Made by a program: the position numbers and the translations under genes
NCBI GenBank assembly: GCA_035483795.1
Contig: DATHPP010000071.1
Span: 1 to 7,877, forward strand
Source: DASXMX01 sp035483795
GTDB taxonomy: Bacteria; Planctomycetota; Phycisphaerae; Tepidisphaerales; Tepidisphaeraceae
Reading direction: 5' to 3'
Length of the DNA: 7,877 nt
Notes under the pieces: model-generated
What the model saw: only the letters and a program-made list of their open reading frames with translations
Database searches by the model: none
What the model was told of the DNA's origin: nothing
Shown: in pieces, positions 1 to 6,101 of the stretch
Layout of the letters: each line of letters begins with the position of its first letter
How positions within the stretch are numbered: position 1 is the stretch's first letter

Positions 1-166
1 TGCTGTCGCCCAGATGTCCGCGGAATTTTTCGTAGCCGGGAATCTGTTTCTCCCATTTTTTGAACGCGGCCTCCCAAGCCGCGTCATCCTTGAAAAGGCT
101 GCTCAGATTCCAGGTATCGGCGACCTTGACCTTCGATCGCCTGGGCAGGGTTTTGACTGTGCTCAT
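1..166 (-). CDS. pepF: Oligoendopeptidase F (M3 family), N-terminal fragment, cut by window edge
   Basis: The reverse strand from the ATG at 166-164 reads without a stop to base 1, giving 55 codons. The segment ADTWNLSSLFKDDAAWEAAF, followed by a charged helix and YEKFRGHLGDS, is the usual opening of PepF/M3B oligoendopeptidases: a 'TWDLSSLF..DEAWEAAF' block, then a helix ending in 'FRGKLG'. These are cytoplasmic zinc metallopeptidases that cut short peptides. The catalytic HExxH motif would lie about 300 residues downstream, outside this window, so activity cannot be judged. An in-frame TGA lies five codons upstream with no other start between, which fixes this ATG as the first possible start. 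No strong Shine-Dalgarno precedes it. The gene lies 82 bases downstream of the PDZ-protein gene on the same strand, so co-transcription is plausible. The family call is good; subfamily and substrate cannot be told from this fragment. Confidence 0.82.
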   Translation of the reverse strand, partial: MSTVKTLPRRSKVKVADTWNLSSLFKDDAAWEAAFKKWEKQIPGYEKFRGHLGDS

Positions 167-248
167 GCCACAAAGAGAAACTCAAACGTTCCCGTCGTCA
201 ATGCGTCCGCTGGAGTTCCGCAGAATCGCTTGTGCCACAAGTTCCAGT

Positions 249-812
249 TCAATGCCCCGTCTGGATGCCCAGGTTTTTGAGCTGGTCCTGGACGGAATTG
301 GCGGCAGGCGGGTTGTTCGCCGGAGGCGTGTTGGCGGCAGGTGGCACATTAGGGGCCGGCGCCGGCGTGGACGCCGTCACCGCATTTTTCTCCGCCGGGA
401 GATTGAGCCTTTGGCCGTTGCGAACCACGACGATGGGCGCGCTGGCCTGGAAGCCTTTCTGCACGACCATGGCCTTGGCGGTTTCGGCGTCGTCATTGGA
501 GATTTCGCCGATCTTCATCCCGTCGACCTCGACGATCTGATCGCCGGCCTGAATGCCGTAAAAATCCGCCATCGCGCCACTGGGATGAACGCTCAGGACG
601 GTGAGGGCGTCGAGGGAGGAACCGCGCAGTTTTGGTTGCACGGCGAACGAGCTCATCGCATCGCCGCCGTCCTGCCCGCGCCCGGAAATCTGGATCGCCT
701 GCTCCTTGGTCTTCTGCCCCGTCTCGATGGTCGGCGCCTCGAAGGTCTTGAATAGCACCATCATGATCGCGATGACAACCAGGAGAGAAACCAAACCAAA
801 TGCCATGCGCAT
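249..812 (-). CDS. Membrane-anchored PDZ-domain protein
   Basis: This 187-residue protein opens with an uncleaved-looking hydrophobic helix (about residues 4-21, GLVSLLVVIAIMMVLF). That predicts a single membrane anchor with the rest outside the cytoplasm. Residues about 65-135 look like a PDZ domain: a short hydrophobic strand (LTVLSVHPSGAMADF), the typical YGIQAGDQIVEVDGMKI turn and strand, and a closing IVVVRNGQRLNL strand. Residues about 145-172 form a Pro/Ala/Asn-rich linker, and the end is a short amphipathic QDQLKNLGIQTGH. No protease domain is present, so this is not a DegP/HtrA-type enzyme. PDZ domains bind peptide C-termini or unfolded segments, and the topology recalls GspC-like or adaptor proteins, but no secretion genes are nearby. 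The ATG at 812 has an AAGGAG site (819-824) six bases upstream; a second Met two codons in is less well placed. Possibly an operon with pepF downstream. The PDZ assignment is firm; the partner is unknown. Confidence 0.8.
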   Translation of the reverse strand: MRMAFGLVSLLVVIAIMMVLFKTFEAPTIETGQKTKEQAIQISGRGQDGGDAMSSFAVQPKLRGSSLDALTVLSVHPSGAMADFYGIQAGDQIVEVDGMKIGEISNDDAETAKAMVVQKGFQASAPIVVVRNGQRLNLPAEKNAVTASTPAPAPNVPPAANTPPANNPPAANSVQDQLKNLGIQTGH

Positions 813-838
813 GAGCGGCTCCTTGGGTGAGGAACGAG

Positions 839-867
839 ATTATACGCGCCGGGGCCGACGGAGTCAG
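839..867 (-). promoter_or_regulatory. Probable sigma-70-type promoter of the PDZ gene
   Basis: On the minus strand, CTGACT (867-862; four of six bases match TTGACA) is followed after 17 bases by a perfect TATAAT (844-839). Transcription would start near 832. That leaves a short leader of about 20 bases holding the AAGGAG ribosome site before the ATG at 812. The arrangement fits the gene start closely, and AT-rich hexamers are rare in this GC-rich stretch. Planctomycete promoters are poorly characterised, so this remains a pattern match. Confidence 0.5.
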
Positions 868-972
868 GCATTTTGCTGCTGTTGCGAGATGGGGAATAAG
901 GAGACGGTGTCGCCCGGCTCTTTCACGTTGAATTACGACAAGCGTACCATCGTCCATCGCAGAACCTGATGC

Positions 973-982
973 GGTCATGACC
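973..982. promoter_or_regulatory. Perfect 10-base palindrome upstream of the copper ATPase
   Basis: GGTCATGACC is its own reverse complement and ends 29 bases before the ATPase start codon. It sits inside a weaker GCGGT...ACCGC pair (971-975 and 992-996). The position would suit an operator or a leader hairpin. However, the sequence does not match the CueR or CopY operators as I know them, and no regulator gene is in view. The rest of the 199-base divergent gap contains no convincing plus-strand promoter. This is a weak candidate only. Confidence 0.2.
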
Positions 983-1011
983 ACGGGGGAAACCGCAGAG
1001 GCGGGATAACT

Positions 1012-3099
1012 ATGGCAACCCCAAGTCACAGCCCCCACGATCACAATCACCAGGGTAAGACTGGTCATCGCGCAGAACGTGCGGACTCGGCAGAGCGAAG
1101 CTCTCCGAGCACTCACGCCCACGGCGGTCATGACAGGCACGCCGGGCACAGCGTGGCGATATTCCGCGACAAGTTCTGGCTTACGCTACTGCTGACAATT
1201 CCCGCGATGTTCTGGAGCGGCACGATTCAGCACGGGTTCGGCTACACCGCGCCGAGCTTCCCCGGGTCCGCTTACATCCCGGCGATTTTCGGCACGGCGG
1301 TCTATCTTTACGGAGGCTGGCCGTTCCTCCAGGGCGCGTGTCGCGAGCTGCGCGACCGCCTGCCCGGCATGATGACGCTGATCTCGATGGCGATCACGGT
1401 CGCCTTCCTCTACAGCCTGCTGGTGACCGCTCACGCCGCCAGCGGAATGGACCTGTGGTGGGAACTGGCAACGCTGGTGAGCATCATGCTCCTGGGTCAC
1501 TGGATCGAGATGCGCTCGGTCATGCAGGCGGGGAGCGCGATCAGGGAACTGGCCAAGCTCCTCCCCGACACGGCCTTGCGGCTGGACCAGTCCGGGCAGG
1601 TCAGCGAAGTGCCGGTTGCCCAGCTCCAGCCCGGCAACCTGGTGCTCATCAAGCCGGGCGCGGGCGTTCCTGCGGACGGAGTCATCCGCGGGGGAACCAG
1701 CGCGGTCAACGAATCGATGATCACCGGCGAATCCGTGCCGGTGGAGAAATCGCCGGGCGACAAGGTGATCGCCGGTACGGTCAATGCGAACGGTTCGCTG
1801 CATGTCGAGGTGACCGGCACGGGCGACCGCACGGCTCTGGCCGGCATCATGCGGCTGGTCGAGCAGGCACAGTCCTCGCGGTCGCGCGCCCAGGCGCTGG
1901 CTGATCGGGCCGCGTTCCTGCTCACGATCATCGCGATCGCATCAGCGATCCTCACGGCGGTCGTCTGGCTGCTCCTTCGGCGGCCGTGGGATTTCACGAT
2001 GGAGCGCGTGGTCACGGTGCTGGTGATCGCCTGCCCGCACGCGCTGGGGCTGGCGATCCCACTGGTGATCGCGATCTCCACGACGCTGGGCGCGCGGCAC
2101 GGGCTGCTCGTCCGCGACCGCCGTGGCCTGGAAGAGGCGCGCAACCTCGACGCGGTCTTCTTCGACAAGACCGGCACGCTCACGCGGGGTGAGTTTCGCG
2201 TCGTCGAGGTCACAACCGTCGCCGGCCTCTCTCACGACGATGCCCTTGCACTGGCCGCGGCGGCAGAGCGCGACTCCGAGCACACCATTGCCCAAGGCAT
2301 TGTCAAAAGCGCCCAGGAGCGAAACCTTTCCATCACGACGGCCGAGCAATTTGAGGCGATTCCAGGACAAGGCGTGCGGGCGACGGTCGGCGGGAGGCAG
2401 TTGCAGATCGGCGGCCCCGCTCTGCTGCAAAAGATCGGGGCCGAACCTGAGTCGGGCCTGCGCGGGGCGATCGACCGCGCCGCATCGCGCGGACAGGCGG
2501 CGATTGCGCTGGTCGAGGGGACCAAACCGCTGGCCGTCTTTGCGGTGGCGGACGCTGTGCGGCCCGAATCCCGCGAGGCCGTCGACCGTCTGCACGCGCA
2601 GGGGATCCAGGTCATCATGATGACCGGCGACACGCAGGCCGTCAGCAATGCGGTCGCGGAGGAACTGAACATTGACGTCGTTTACGCCCAGGTCCTTCCC
2701 GAGCAGAAGGCCTCGAACATCAAAAAGGTCCAGCAGCAGGGCAAGCGCGTCGCCATGGTCGGCGACGGCGTCAACGATGCGCCGGCGCTGCTGACGGCGG
2801 ACGTCGGCGTCGCCATCGGCGCCGGCACCGACGTCGCCGTCGAGGCCGGCGACATCGTCCTGGTCCGCAGCGACCCGCGCGACGTCCCCGGCATCATCGA
2901 CCTGAGCAAAGCGACCTACCGGAAGATGATCCAGAACCTGTGGTGGGCGGCGGGCTACAACCTCGCCGCCATCCCCCTGGCCGCCGGCCTCCTCGCCCCC
3001 TGGGGCGTCGTCCTGAACCCCGCCGTCGGCGCCATCCTCATGTCCGCCAGCACCGTCATCGTCGCGATCAACGCACAGCTGCTGCGGCGGGCGACGTGA
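1012..3099 (+). CDS. copB: CopB-like P1B-3 type copper/silver-exporting P-type ATPase
   Basis: A 695-residue inner-membrane pump predicted to expel copper or silver ions using ATP. The cytoplasmic N-terminus (residues 1-46) holds ten histidines and no CxxC metal-binding domain, as in CopB. Visible landmarks are the actuator TGES (238-241), CPH in TM6 (341-343) with Pro after six residues, the phosphorylated Asp385 in DKTGT, MTGD (537-540) and GDGVNDAP (584-591). TM7 has N642-x5-G648-Y649-N650-x4-P655, and TM8 has MSAST (677-681) with N687. CPH plus these TM7 and TM8 patterns is the P1B-3 signature (Cu/Ag), as opposed to the CPC of CopA. Eight membrane segments fit the family. One oddity is that the nucleotide-domain motif is SEHT (His424-Thr425) where most P1B pumps have SEHP. 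The ATG has AGAGG (997-1001) ten bases upstream. No metallochaperone or copper regulator is in the window. The pump class is sure; the exact ion is inferred. Confidence 0.92.
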   Translation: MATPSHSPHDHNHQGKTGHRAERADSAERSSPSTHAHGGHDRHAGHSVAIFRDKFWLTLLLTIPAMFWSGTIQHGFGYTAPSFPGSAYIPAIFGTAVYLYGGWPFLQGACRELRDRLPGMMTLISMAITVAFLYSLLVTAHAASGMDLWWELATLVSIMLLGHWIEMRSVMQAGSAIRELAKLLPDTALRLDQSGQVSEVPVAQLQPGNLVLIKPGAGVPADGVIRGGTSAVNESMITGESVPVEKSPGDKVIAGTVNANGSLHVEVTGTGDRTALAGIMRLVEQAQSSRSRAQALADRAAFLLTIIAIASAILTAVVWLLLRRPWDFTMERVVTVLVIACPHALGLAIPLVIAISTTLGARHGLLVRDRRGLEEARNLDAVFFDKTGTLTRGEFRVVEVTTVAGLSHDDALALAAAAERDSEHTIAQGIVKSAQERNLSITTAEQFEAIPGQGVRATVGGRQLQIGGPALLQKIGAEPESGLRGAIDRAASRGQAAIALVEGTKPLAVFAVADAVRPESREAVDRLHAQGIQVIMMTGDTQAVSNAVAEELNIDVVYAQVLPEQKASNIKKVQQQGKRVAMVGDGVNDAPALLTADVGVAIGAGTDVAVEAGDIVLVRSDPRDVPGIIDLSKATYRKMIQNLWWAAGYNLAAIPLAAGLLAPWGVVLNPAVGAILMSASTVIVAINAQLLRRAT

Positions 3100-3142
3100 G
3101 ACCGTCGCATCGCGATAGCCGGCGGCGCTTCCGCTCTGCCGA

Positions 3143-3264
3143 ACGGCGTGGGGTGTTCTCGAACGAGTTTGGGCTTCGAGCTCCGCTCGTGACTCGACTC
3201 GATAATGCGTGGCACACGTTCTCACATTCGCAGAAGTTCCGGCGTCGGTTGAACCCCACGCCGT
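3143..3264. repeat. Possible small element bounded by 12-base inverted repeats
   Basis: ACGGCGTGGGGT (3143-3154) recurs as its exact reverse complement, ACCCCACGCCGT (3253-3264), enclosing 98 bases. With one gap the match runs a few bases further inward (GTTC against TTC). The spacing and perfect ends resemble the terminal inverted repeats of a miniature non-autonomous element, or a long hairpin. No target-site duplication is obvious and the interior encodes nothing recognisable. The repeat is visible; calling it a mobile element is inference. Confidence 0.4.
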
Positions 3265-3291
3265 GGCGCGCCTGTCGAAATGCCTGGTAGA

Positions 3292-3319
3292 GCAGTAGGC
3301 AGTAGGCCGTGGGCCGTAG
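3292..3319. repeat. Heptamer tandem array, four units
   Basis: Four head-to-tail seven-base units: GCAGTAG (3292-3298), GCAGTAG (3299-3305), GCCGTGG (3306-3312) and GCCGTAG (3313-3319). All share GC-GT-G positions. On the opposite strand this reads CTACGGC, CCACGGC, CTACTGC, CTACTGC. Degenerate heptamer arrays of this kind resemble the short tandemly repeated (STRR) families known from cyanobacteria, and I recall similar ones in planctomycetes. The array is intergenic and has no evident coding role. Confidence 0.6.
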
Positions 3320-3331
3320 AAATGGGGTGCT

Positions 3332-3395
3332 CCAAATGTCGCGAATGTCGCGGAATGTCGCACTTTTTTGGGTGTGACAAGTGCGTGACATTTGG
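3332..3395. repeat. Triplicated ATGTCGCG array with inverted closing copy (hairpin)
   Basis: AATGTCGC occurs three times at a spacing of 9-10 bases (units begin at 3335, 3344 and 3354). The outer CCAAATGTC (3332-3340) has an exact reverse complement, GACATTTGG (3387-3395). The third unit, AATGTCGCAC (3354-3363), pairs with GTGCGTGACATT (3381-3392) with one bulged T. Their 17-base loop begins with a run of six T. Two alternative pairings, outer or inner, are therefore possible. Lying between two converging genes, it could serve as a bidirectional transcription end, a protein-binding array, or simply a dispersed repeat. Confidence 0.55.
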
Positions 3396-3454
3396 CACTC
3401 ATTTTCTTGCTCGTCTCCACGGCTAATGGGCCACATGCGATTGCCGGCTCCGCG

Positions 3455-5896
3455 TTACAGCAGCGAAACCGGATCGACGTCGACGGCGATCCGCTCGTTG
3501 CGCGCCAGATGGCCTTTGTCGCGGACTTTGGCCAGCAGGCGCTGGAGCGGGGCGGCGGTGGGGGCCAGCAGGACGATCTGGTTGCGGAAATACCCGGCGA
3601 TCCGGCTGATGGCGCAGGGCATCGGGCCTTTCATGCGGATGGCGTCGCCCTCGGCCGCGGCGGCTTCGCTGAGCTGGGCCGCCAGCTCCTCCGAGTGCTT
3701 GAAGAGCTTGTCGCTCTCCTGGTCACGCAAAACGATCCGCACCATCCGGGCAAAAGGCGGCAGCCCGACCTGCCGGCGGCTGGCCAGCTCGGTTTTGGCG
3801 AAGCCGGCAAAATCCTGGCGGATGGCGGCGCGGATAGTGGGATCGTCGGGAAGAAAGGTCTGGAGGACGACGCGGCCCGGCGAATCGCCCCGGCCGGCGC
3901 GACCGGACACCTGCGTGATGAGCTGGAACGTCCGCTCGGCGGCGCGGAAGTCCGGCAGCGACAACGCCGTGTCTCCGCTGATCACGCCCACCAGGGTTAC
4001 GTTCGGATAATCCAGCCCCTTGGCGATCATCTGCGTCCCCAGCATCACCTGAATCTCCCGGCGGGCGAATCGCTCCAGCAGCGCCTCGTAATCCCTGGCC
4101 GACCGCATCGAATCACTGTCGACCCGCGCGAACTTGAGGTCAGGAAACTTTGCCGTCAGTTCCTCCTCGACCCGCTGCGTTCCCAGCCCGAATAGGCTGA
4201 GCTTTTTTCCGCAGTGCGGGCACTTGTCCGGAAGCGGGTTGACGGCCAGGCAGTAGTGGCAGTGCAACTGCCCGGTATGGATGCCCCTGGCGTGGCTGGC
4301 GCTGCCCGGCGAGGCGCCGGGAGTGCGATGATACGTCATCGTCACGTCGCAATACTTGCACTGCACCGCGTTCGTGCAGGAGGAGCAGTAAACGAAATTC
4401 GAGTACCCCCGGCGGTTGAGCAGCAGGATCGCCTGCCGGCCAGATTCAATCGTCGTGCGGAGCAGATGCTCCAGCCGCTGCGAGATCAGGTGAACGCCGC
4501 GACGAAATTTGTTCTGCTGCTTCATGTCGACCAGCTCGACGTGCGGGAGTTGGAGGCCGCGGACGCGACTGGGGAGGATGAGCAGGTGAGACGTGAGTCG
4601 CGAAGACACGGAGACAGGGAGACAAGGAGACAAGGAGATTTGGGGGGAGACTTTTTCTTTCTCCTTGTCTCCTTGTCTCCCTGTCTCCTTGTCTTCATCC
4701 CGCGTCGCGCGGTAATAGCTCTCAAGCGACGGCGTCGCACTTCCCAGCAGCACCGGCACATTTTCAATTTGTCCGCGTTTGATGGCGACGTCGCGGGCGT
4801 GGTAGCGGGGGGCCTGGTCCTGCTTGTAGCTGGACTCGTGCTCTTCATCGACGACGATCATGCCGAGGTCGGGGATCGGCGCGAAGATCGCCGAGCGGGC
4901 CCCGACGACGACCTGCGATCGGCCCATGAGGATCTGCTGCCAATAGCGGTGGCGCTGCGTGGCGGTCAGGCCGCTATGCAAAATGGCGACGTTGGGAAAT
5001 CGGGCGGTGAAGCGGCGAACCGTCTGCGGCGTGAGCGCGATCTCCGGCACCAGCACGATCGCCCGGCGGCCCTGCTCGATCACCTTGCGGATGCACTGAA
5101 GATAGATTTCGGTTTTTCCGCTGCCGGTTACGCCCAGAAGGAGGTTGACCGAGAATCCGCCGTCGGTCACTCGGGGGAGCAGTTCGTCGAAGACTTTCTG
5201 CTGATCCGGATTGAGGGTGATATCGGCTTCGCGCTGGCCGGCGGGTTCAGGCGCTTCGGCCAGGCCGGGCAGATCGATCTGCGGCGTGATCGTGACGATG
5301 CCCAGCCGCACGAGCTTGCGAACGGTGGGGGCGGTGACGCCGGCTTCGGTCGCCAAGTGGACCAGCTCGATCCCCTCGCTCGGGGAAAGCTGGAGCAGCC
5401 GGCCGAGGATCGAGCGGCGTTTGGGCGCCTTGGTCCCTTCAAAGAGCAGTTGCAATTCGGCGCGCTCTGGAACGGGCCGGACAATCTGCTGGTAGCCGAC
5501 GCCGATCTGCTTTCGCACCGCCGATGGCAGCACGCTCTCCAGGACGGTGCCCAGTGGAGCGCAATAATACCGGCTCATCCACTGCGCCAGCTTCATCAGC
5601 TTGGGCGGGACCAGGACGCGCTCGTCCTCGATCCGCAGCACCTTTTTGATTTTGGGAAAGGCGGTGGTGGTGCTGATGCCAATGACGTAGCCGCTGGTCG
5701 GGCGGTTGTTTCGACCCAGCGGTACGCGGACGCGCTGGCCGACCTGAATGGAAGGGAGCAGGGCGGCGGGGATGGCGTAGTCGAGCGATCGGTCGATGCT
5801 CTGCTCGAGCGCGACCGCCGCGAACGGGCCAGATGGCGCTTCCACCTCCGGCTCGCCAGGCTCGTCGATTTCTTCAAACAGTGTCGGCGTTTGCAT
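3455..5896 (-). CDS. priA: Primosomal protein N' (replication restart DEAH helicase PriA)
   Basis: PriA recognises stalled forks and reloads the replisome with its 3'-5' helicase. The 813-residue product has the family order. An N-terminal DNA-binding domain (about 25-110, DRSLDYAIP then VGQRVRVPLGRNNR) comes after a roughly 25-residue acidic extension, followed by a winged-helix region. The helicase core has Walker A GVTGSGKT (255-262), DEEH (350-353), GSATPSLE (385-392) and SGRAGRG (664-670). Eight zinc cysteines are all present: C504, C507, C513, C516, C546, C549, C559 and C562. It is about 80 residues longer than the 732-residue E. coli protein. Two insertions help explain this: residues about 401-432, encoded by an octamer hairpin between SATPSLESYY and LILPSRV, and about 17 extra residues (526-542) inside the zinc module. 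The ATG at 5896 has GGAG four bases upstream. It converges with the copper ATPase and diverges from the 6144 gene. Confidence 0.95.
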   Translation of the reverse strand: MQTPTLFEEIDEPGEPEVEAPSGPFAAVALEQSIDRSLDYAIPAALLPSIQVGQRVRVPLGRNNRPTSGYVIGISTTTAFPKIKKVLRIEDERVLVPPKLMKLAQWMSRYYCAPLGTVLESVLPSAVRKQIGVGYQQIVRPVPERAELQLLFEGTKAPKRRSILGRLLQLSPSEGIELVHLATEAGVTAPTVRKLVRLGIVTITPQIDLPGLAEAPEPAGQREADITLNPDQQKVFDELLPRVTDGGFSVNLLLGVTGSGKTEIYLQCIRKVIEQGRRAIVLVPEIALTPQTVRRFTARFPNVAILHSGLTATQRHRYWQQILMGRSQVVVGARSAIFAPIPDLGMIVVDEEHESSYKQDQAPRYHARDVAIKRGQIENVPVLLGSATPSLESYYRATRDEDKETGRQGDKEKEKVSPQISLSPCLPVSVSSRLTSHLLILPSRVRGLQLPHVELVDMKQQNKFRRGVHLISQRLEHLLRTTIESGRQAILLLNRRGYSNFVYCSSCTNAVQCKYCDVTMTYHRTPGASPGSASHARGIHTGQLHCHYCLAVNPLPDKCPHCGKKLSLFGLGTQRVEEELTAKFPDLKFARVDSDSMRSARDYEALLERFARREIQVMLGTQMIAKGLDYPNVTLVGVISGDTALSLPDFRAAERTFQLITQVSGRAGRGDSPGRVVLQTFLPDDPTIRAAIRQDFAGFAKTELASRRQVGLPPFARMVRIVLRDQESDKLFKHSEELAAQLSEAAAAEGDAIRMKGPMPCAISRIAGYFRNQIVLLAPTAAPLQRLLAKVRDKGHLARNERIAVDVDPVSLL
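4602..4696. repeat. Octamer-repeat hairpin inserted in frame within priA
   Basis: Two 37-base arms (4602-4638 and 4660-4696) are reverse complements with a single mismatch (base 4689), around a 21-base loop. The left arm is built of eight-base units such as GAGACAGG, GAGACAAG and GAGACAAG; the right arm mirrors them. Read on the priA strand it encodes about residues 401-432 (DKETGRQGDKEKEK, then SLSPCLPVS). This falls just after the conserved SATPSLESYY, where other PriA proteins, as I know them, run almost directly into the LPxRV segment. The reading frame stays open through both arms. The same peptide style (GDKETRRQGDKE / SLSPCLLVS) is a familiar product of dispersed octamer repeats in planctomycetes and cyanobacteria. 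That link is recalled, not searched. Confidence 0.85.
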
Positions 5897-5921
5897 TGCG
5901 CTCCAGGGCGGGCTGGTGTAA

Positions 5922-5997
5922 CGGGAGGCGAGACTTCAGCCGAGCCAAGCCTTGCGGTGCGGAAACAGTGTGGCTCGGCAGGAGCCTCGCCCTCCCG
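5922..5997. repeat. Large imperfect palindromic element in the priA leader
   Basis: The left arm 5922-5947 (CGGGAGG-CGAG...GCCGAGCCA) and right arm 5971-5997 (TGGCTCGGC...CTCGCCCTCCCG) are complementary at 23 of 27 positions with one gap, around a 23-base loop. Translation of the arms gives GEAPAEP on one strand and GSAGASPS on the other. I recall these peptides as repeatedly mis-annotated from a dispersed palindrome in planctomycete genomes. The element starts 26 bases upstream of the priA ATG. It would be transcribed as a strong stem-loop if the promoter at 6100-6128 is used. Confidence 0.7.
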
Positions 5998-6072
5998 GTC
6001 GGTCGCGAACATGCGATCACAGATCCTCTCAGTGGCGGAAGGTGGGACAATCTGCTACCGTCCGCCCCCAAG

Positions 6073-6101
6073 TTGACCGTCCGTGGGTCGTATTTAACGA
6101 T
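6073..6101 (+). promoter_or_regulatory. Candidate promoter of the membrane-protein gene
   Basis: TTGACC (6073-6078; five of six bases match TTGACA) is followed after 17 bases by AACGAT (6096-6101), a poor -10 box. It lies 42 bases before the GTG start at 6144. The good -35 and correct spacing favour it; the weak -10 does not. It overlaps the stronger minus-strand candidate at 6100-6128. Confidence 0.28.

Larger units (their letters stand above)
3100..3454. other. Gene-free convergent intergenic region packed with short repeats
   Basis: This 355-base gap lies between the stop codons of the copper ATPase and priA. I found no protein reading with recognisable content on either strand; the open readings there are low-complexity and Arg/Ser-rich. 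The gap holds three unrelated repeat structures in a row: a distant inverted-repeat pair (3143-3264), a four-unit heptamer array (3292-3319), and a triplicated ATGTCGCG array closed by an inverted copy (3332-3395). A small perfect hairpin, CGAGC-TCC-GCTCG, lies at 3177-3189. No classical stem followed by a U-run is evident for either gene. The last structure, with its T-run in the loop, could act in both directions. Confidence 0.6.

Noticed and set aside
60..755. A 231-codon plus-strand reading over the PDZ gene.
   Set aside because: The Arg/Gly-rich product has no domain, while the opposite strand encodes a PDZ fold with promoter and ribosome site.
1012..3099. Assignment of the ATPase as CopA, ZntA or KdpB.
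   Set aside because: TM6 has CPH rather than CPC, there are no N-terminal CxxC domains, and the TM7/TM8 residues match the P1B-3 (CopB) pattern.
3100..3140. A Rho-independent terminator right after the copper ATPase.
   Set aside because: The GC-rich stretch has no clear stem followed by a T-run.
3335..3363. Three spaced copies of AATGTCGC considered as a CRISPR remnant.
   Set aside because: Units are only 9-10 bases, abut each other without spacers, and no cas gene is present.
1942..3420. A 492-codon open reading on the minus strand across the copper ATPase.
   Set aside because: It opposes the well-supported P-type ATPase and its translation is compositionally biased with no recognisable fold.
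4597..4709. GTCGCG at 4597-4602 and 4704-4709 as a target-site duplication of the priA hairpin.
   Set aside because: Six GC-rich bases are easily found by chance here. An insertion defined by this pair would be 107 bases, which is not a multiple of three, although the frame is intact.
4214..6076. A 620-codon open reading on the plus strand.
   Set aside because: It lies antisense to priA, whose minus-strand reading carries every helicase and zinc motif. The plus-strand product is Arg/Gly/Asp-rich with no domain, as expected of a shadow frame in GC-rich DNA.
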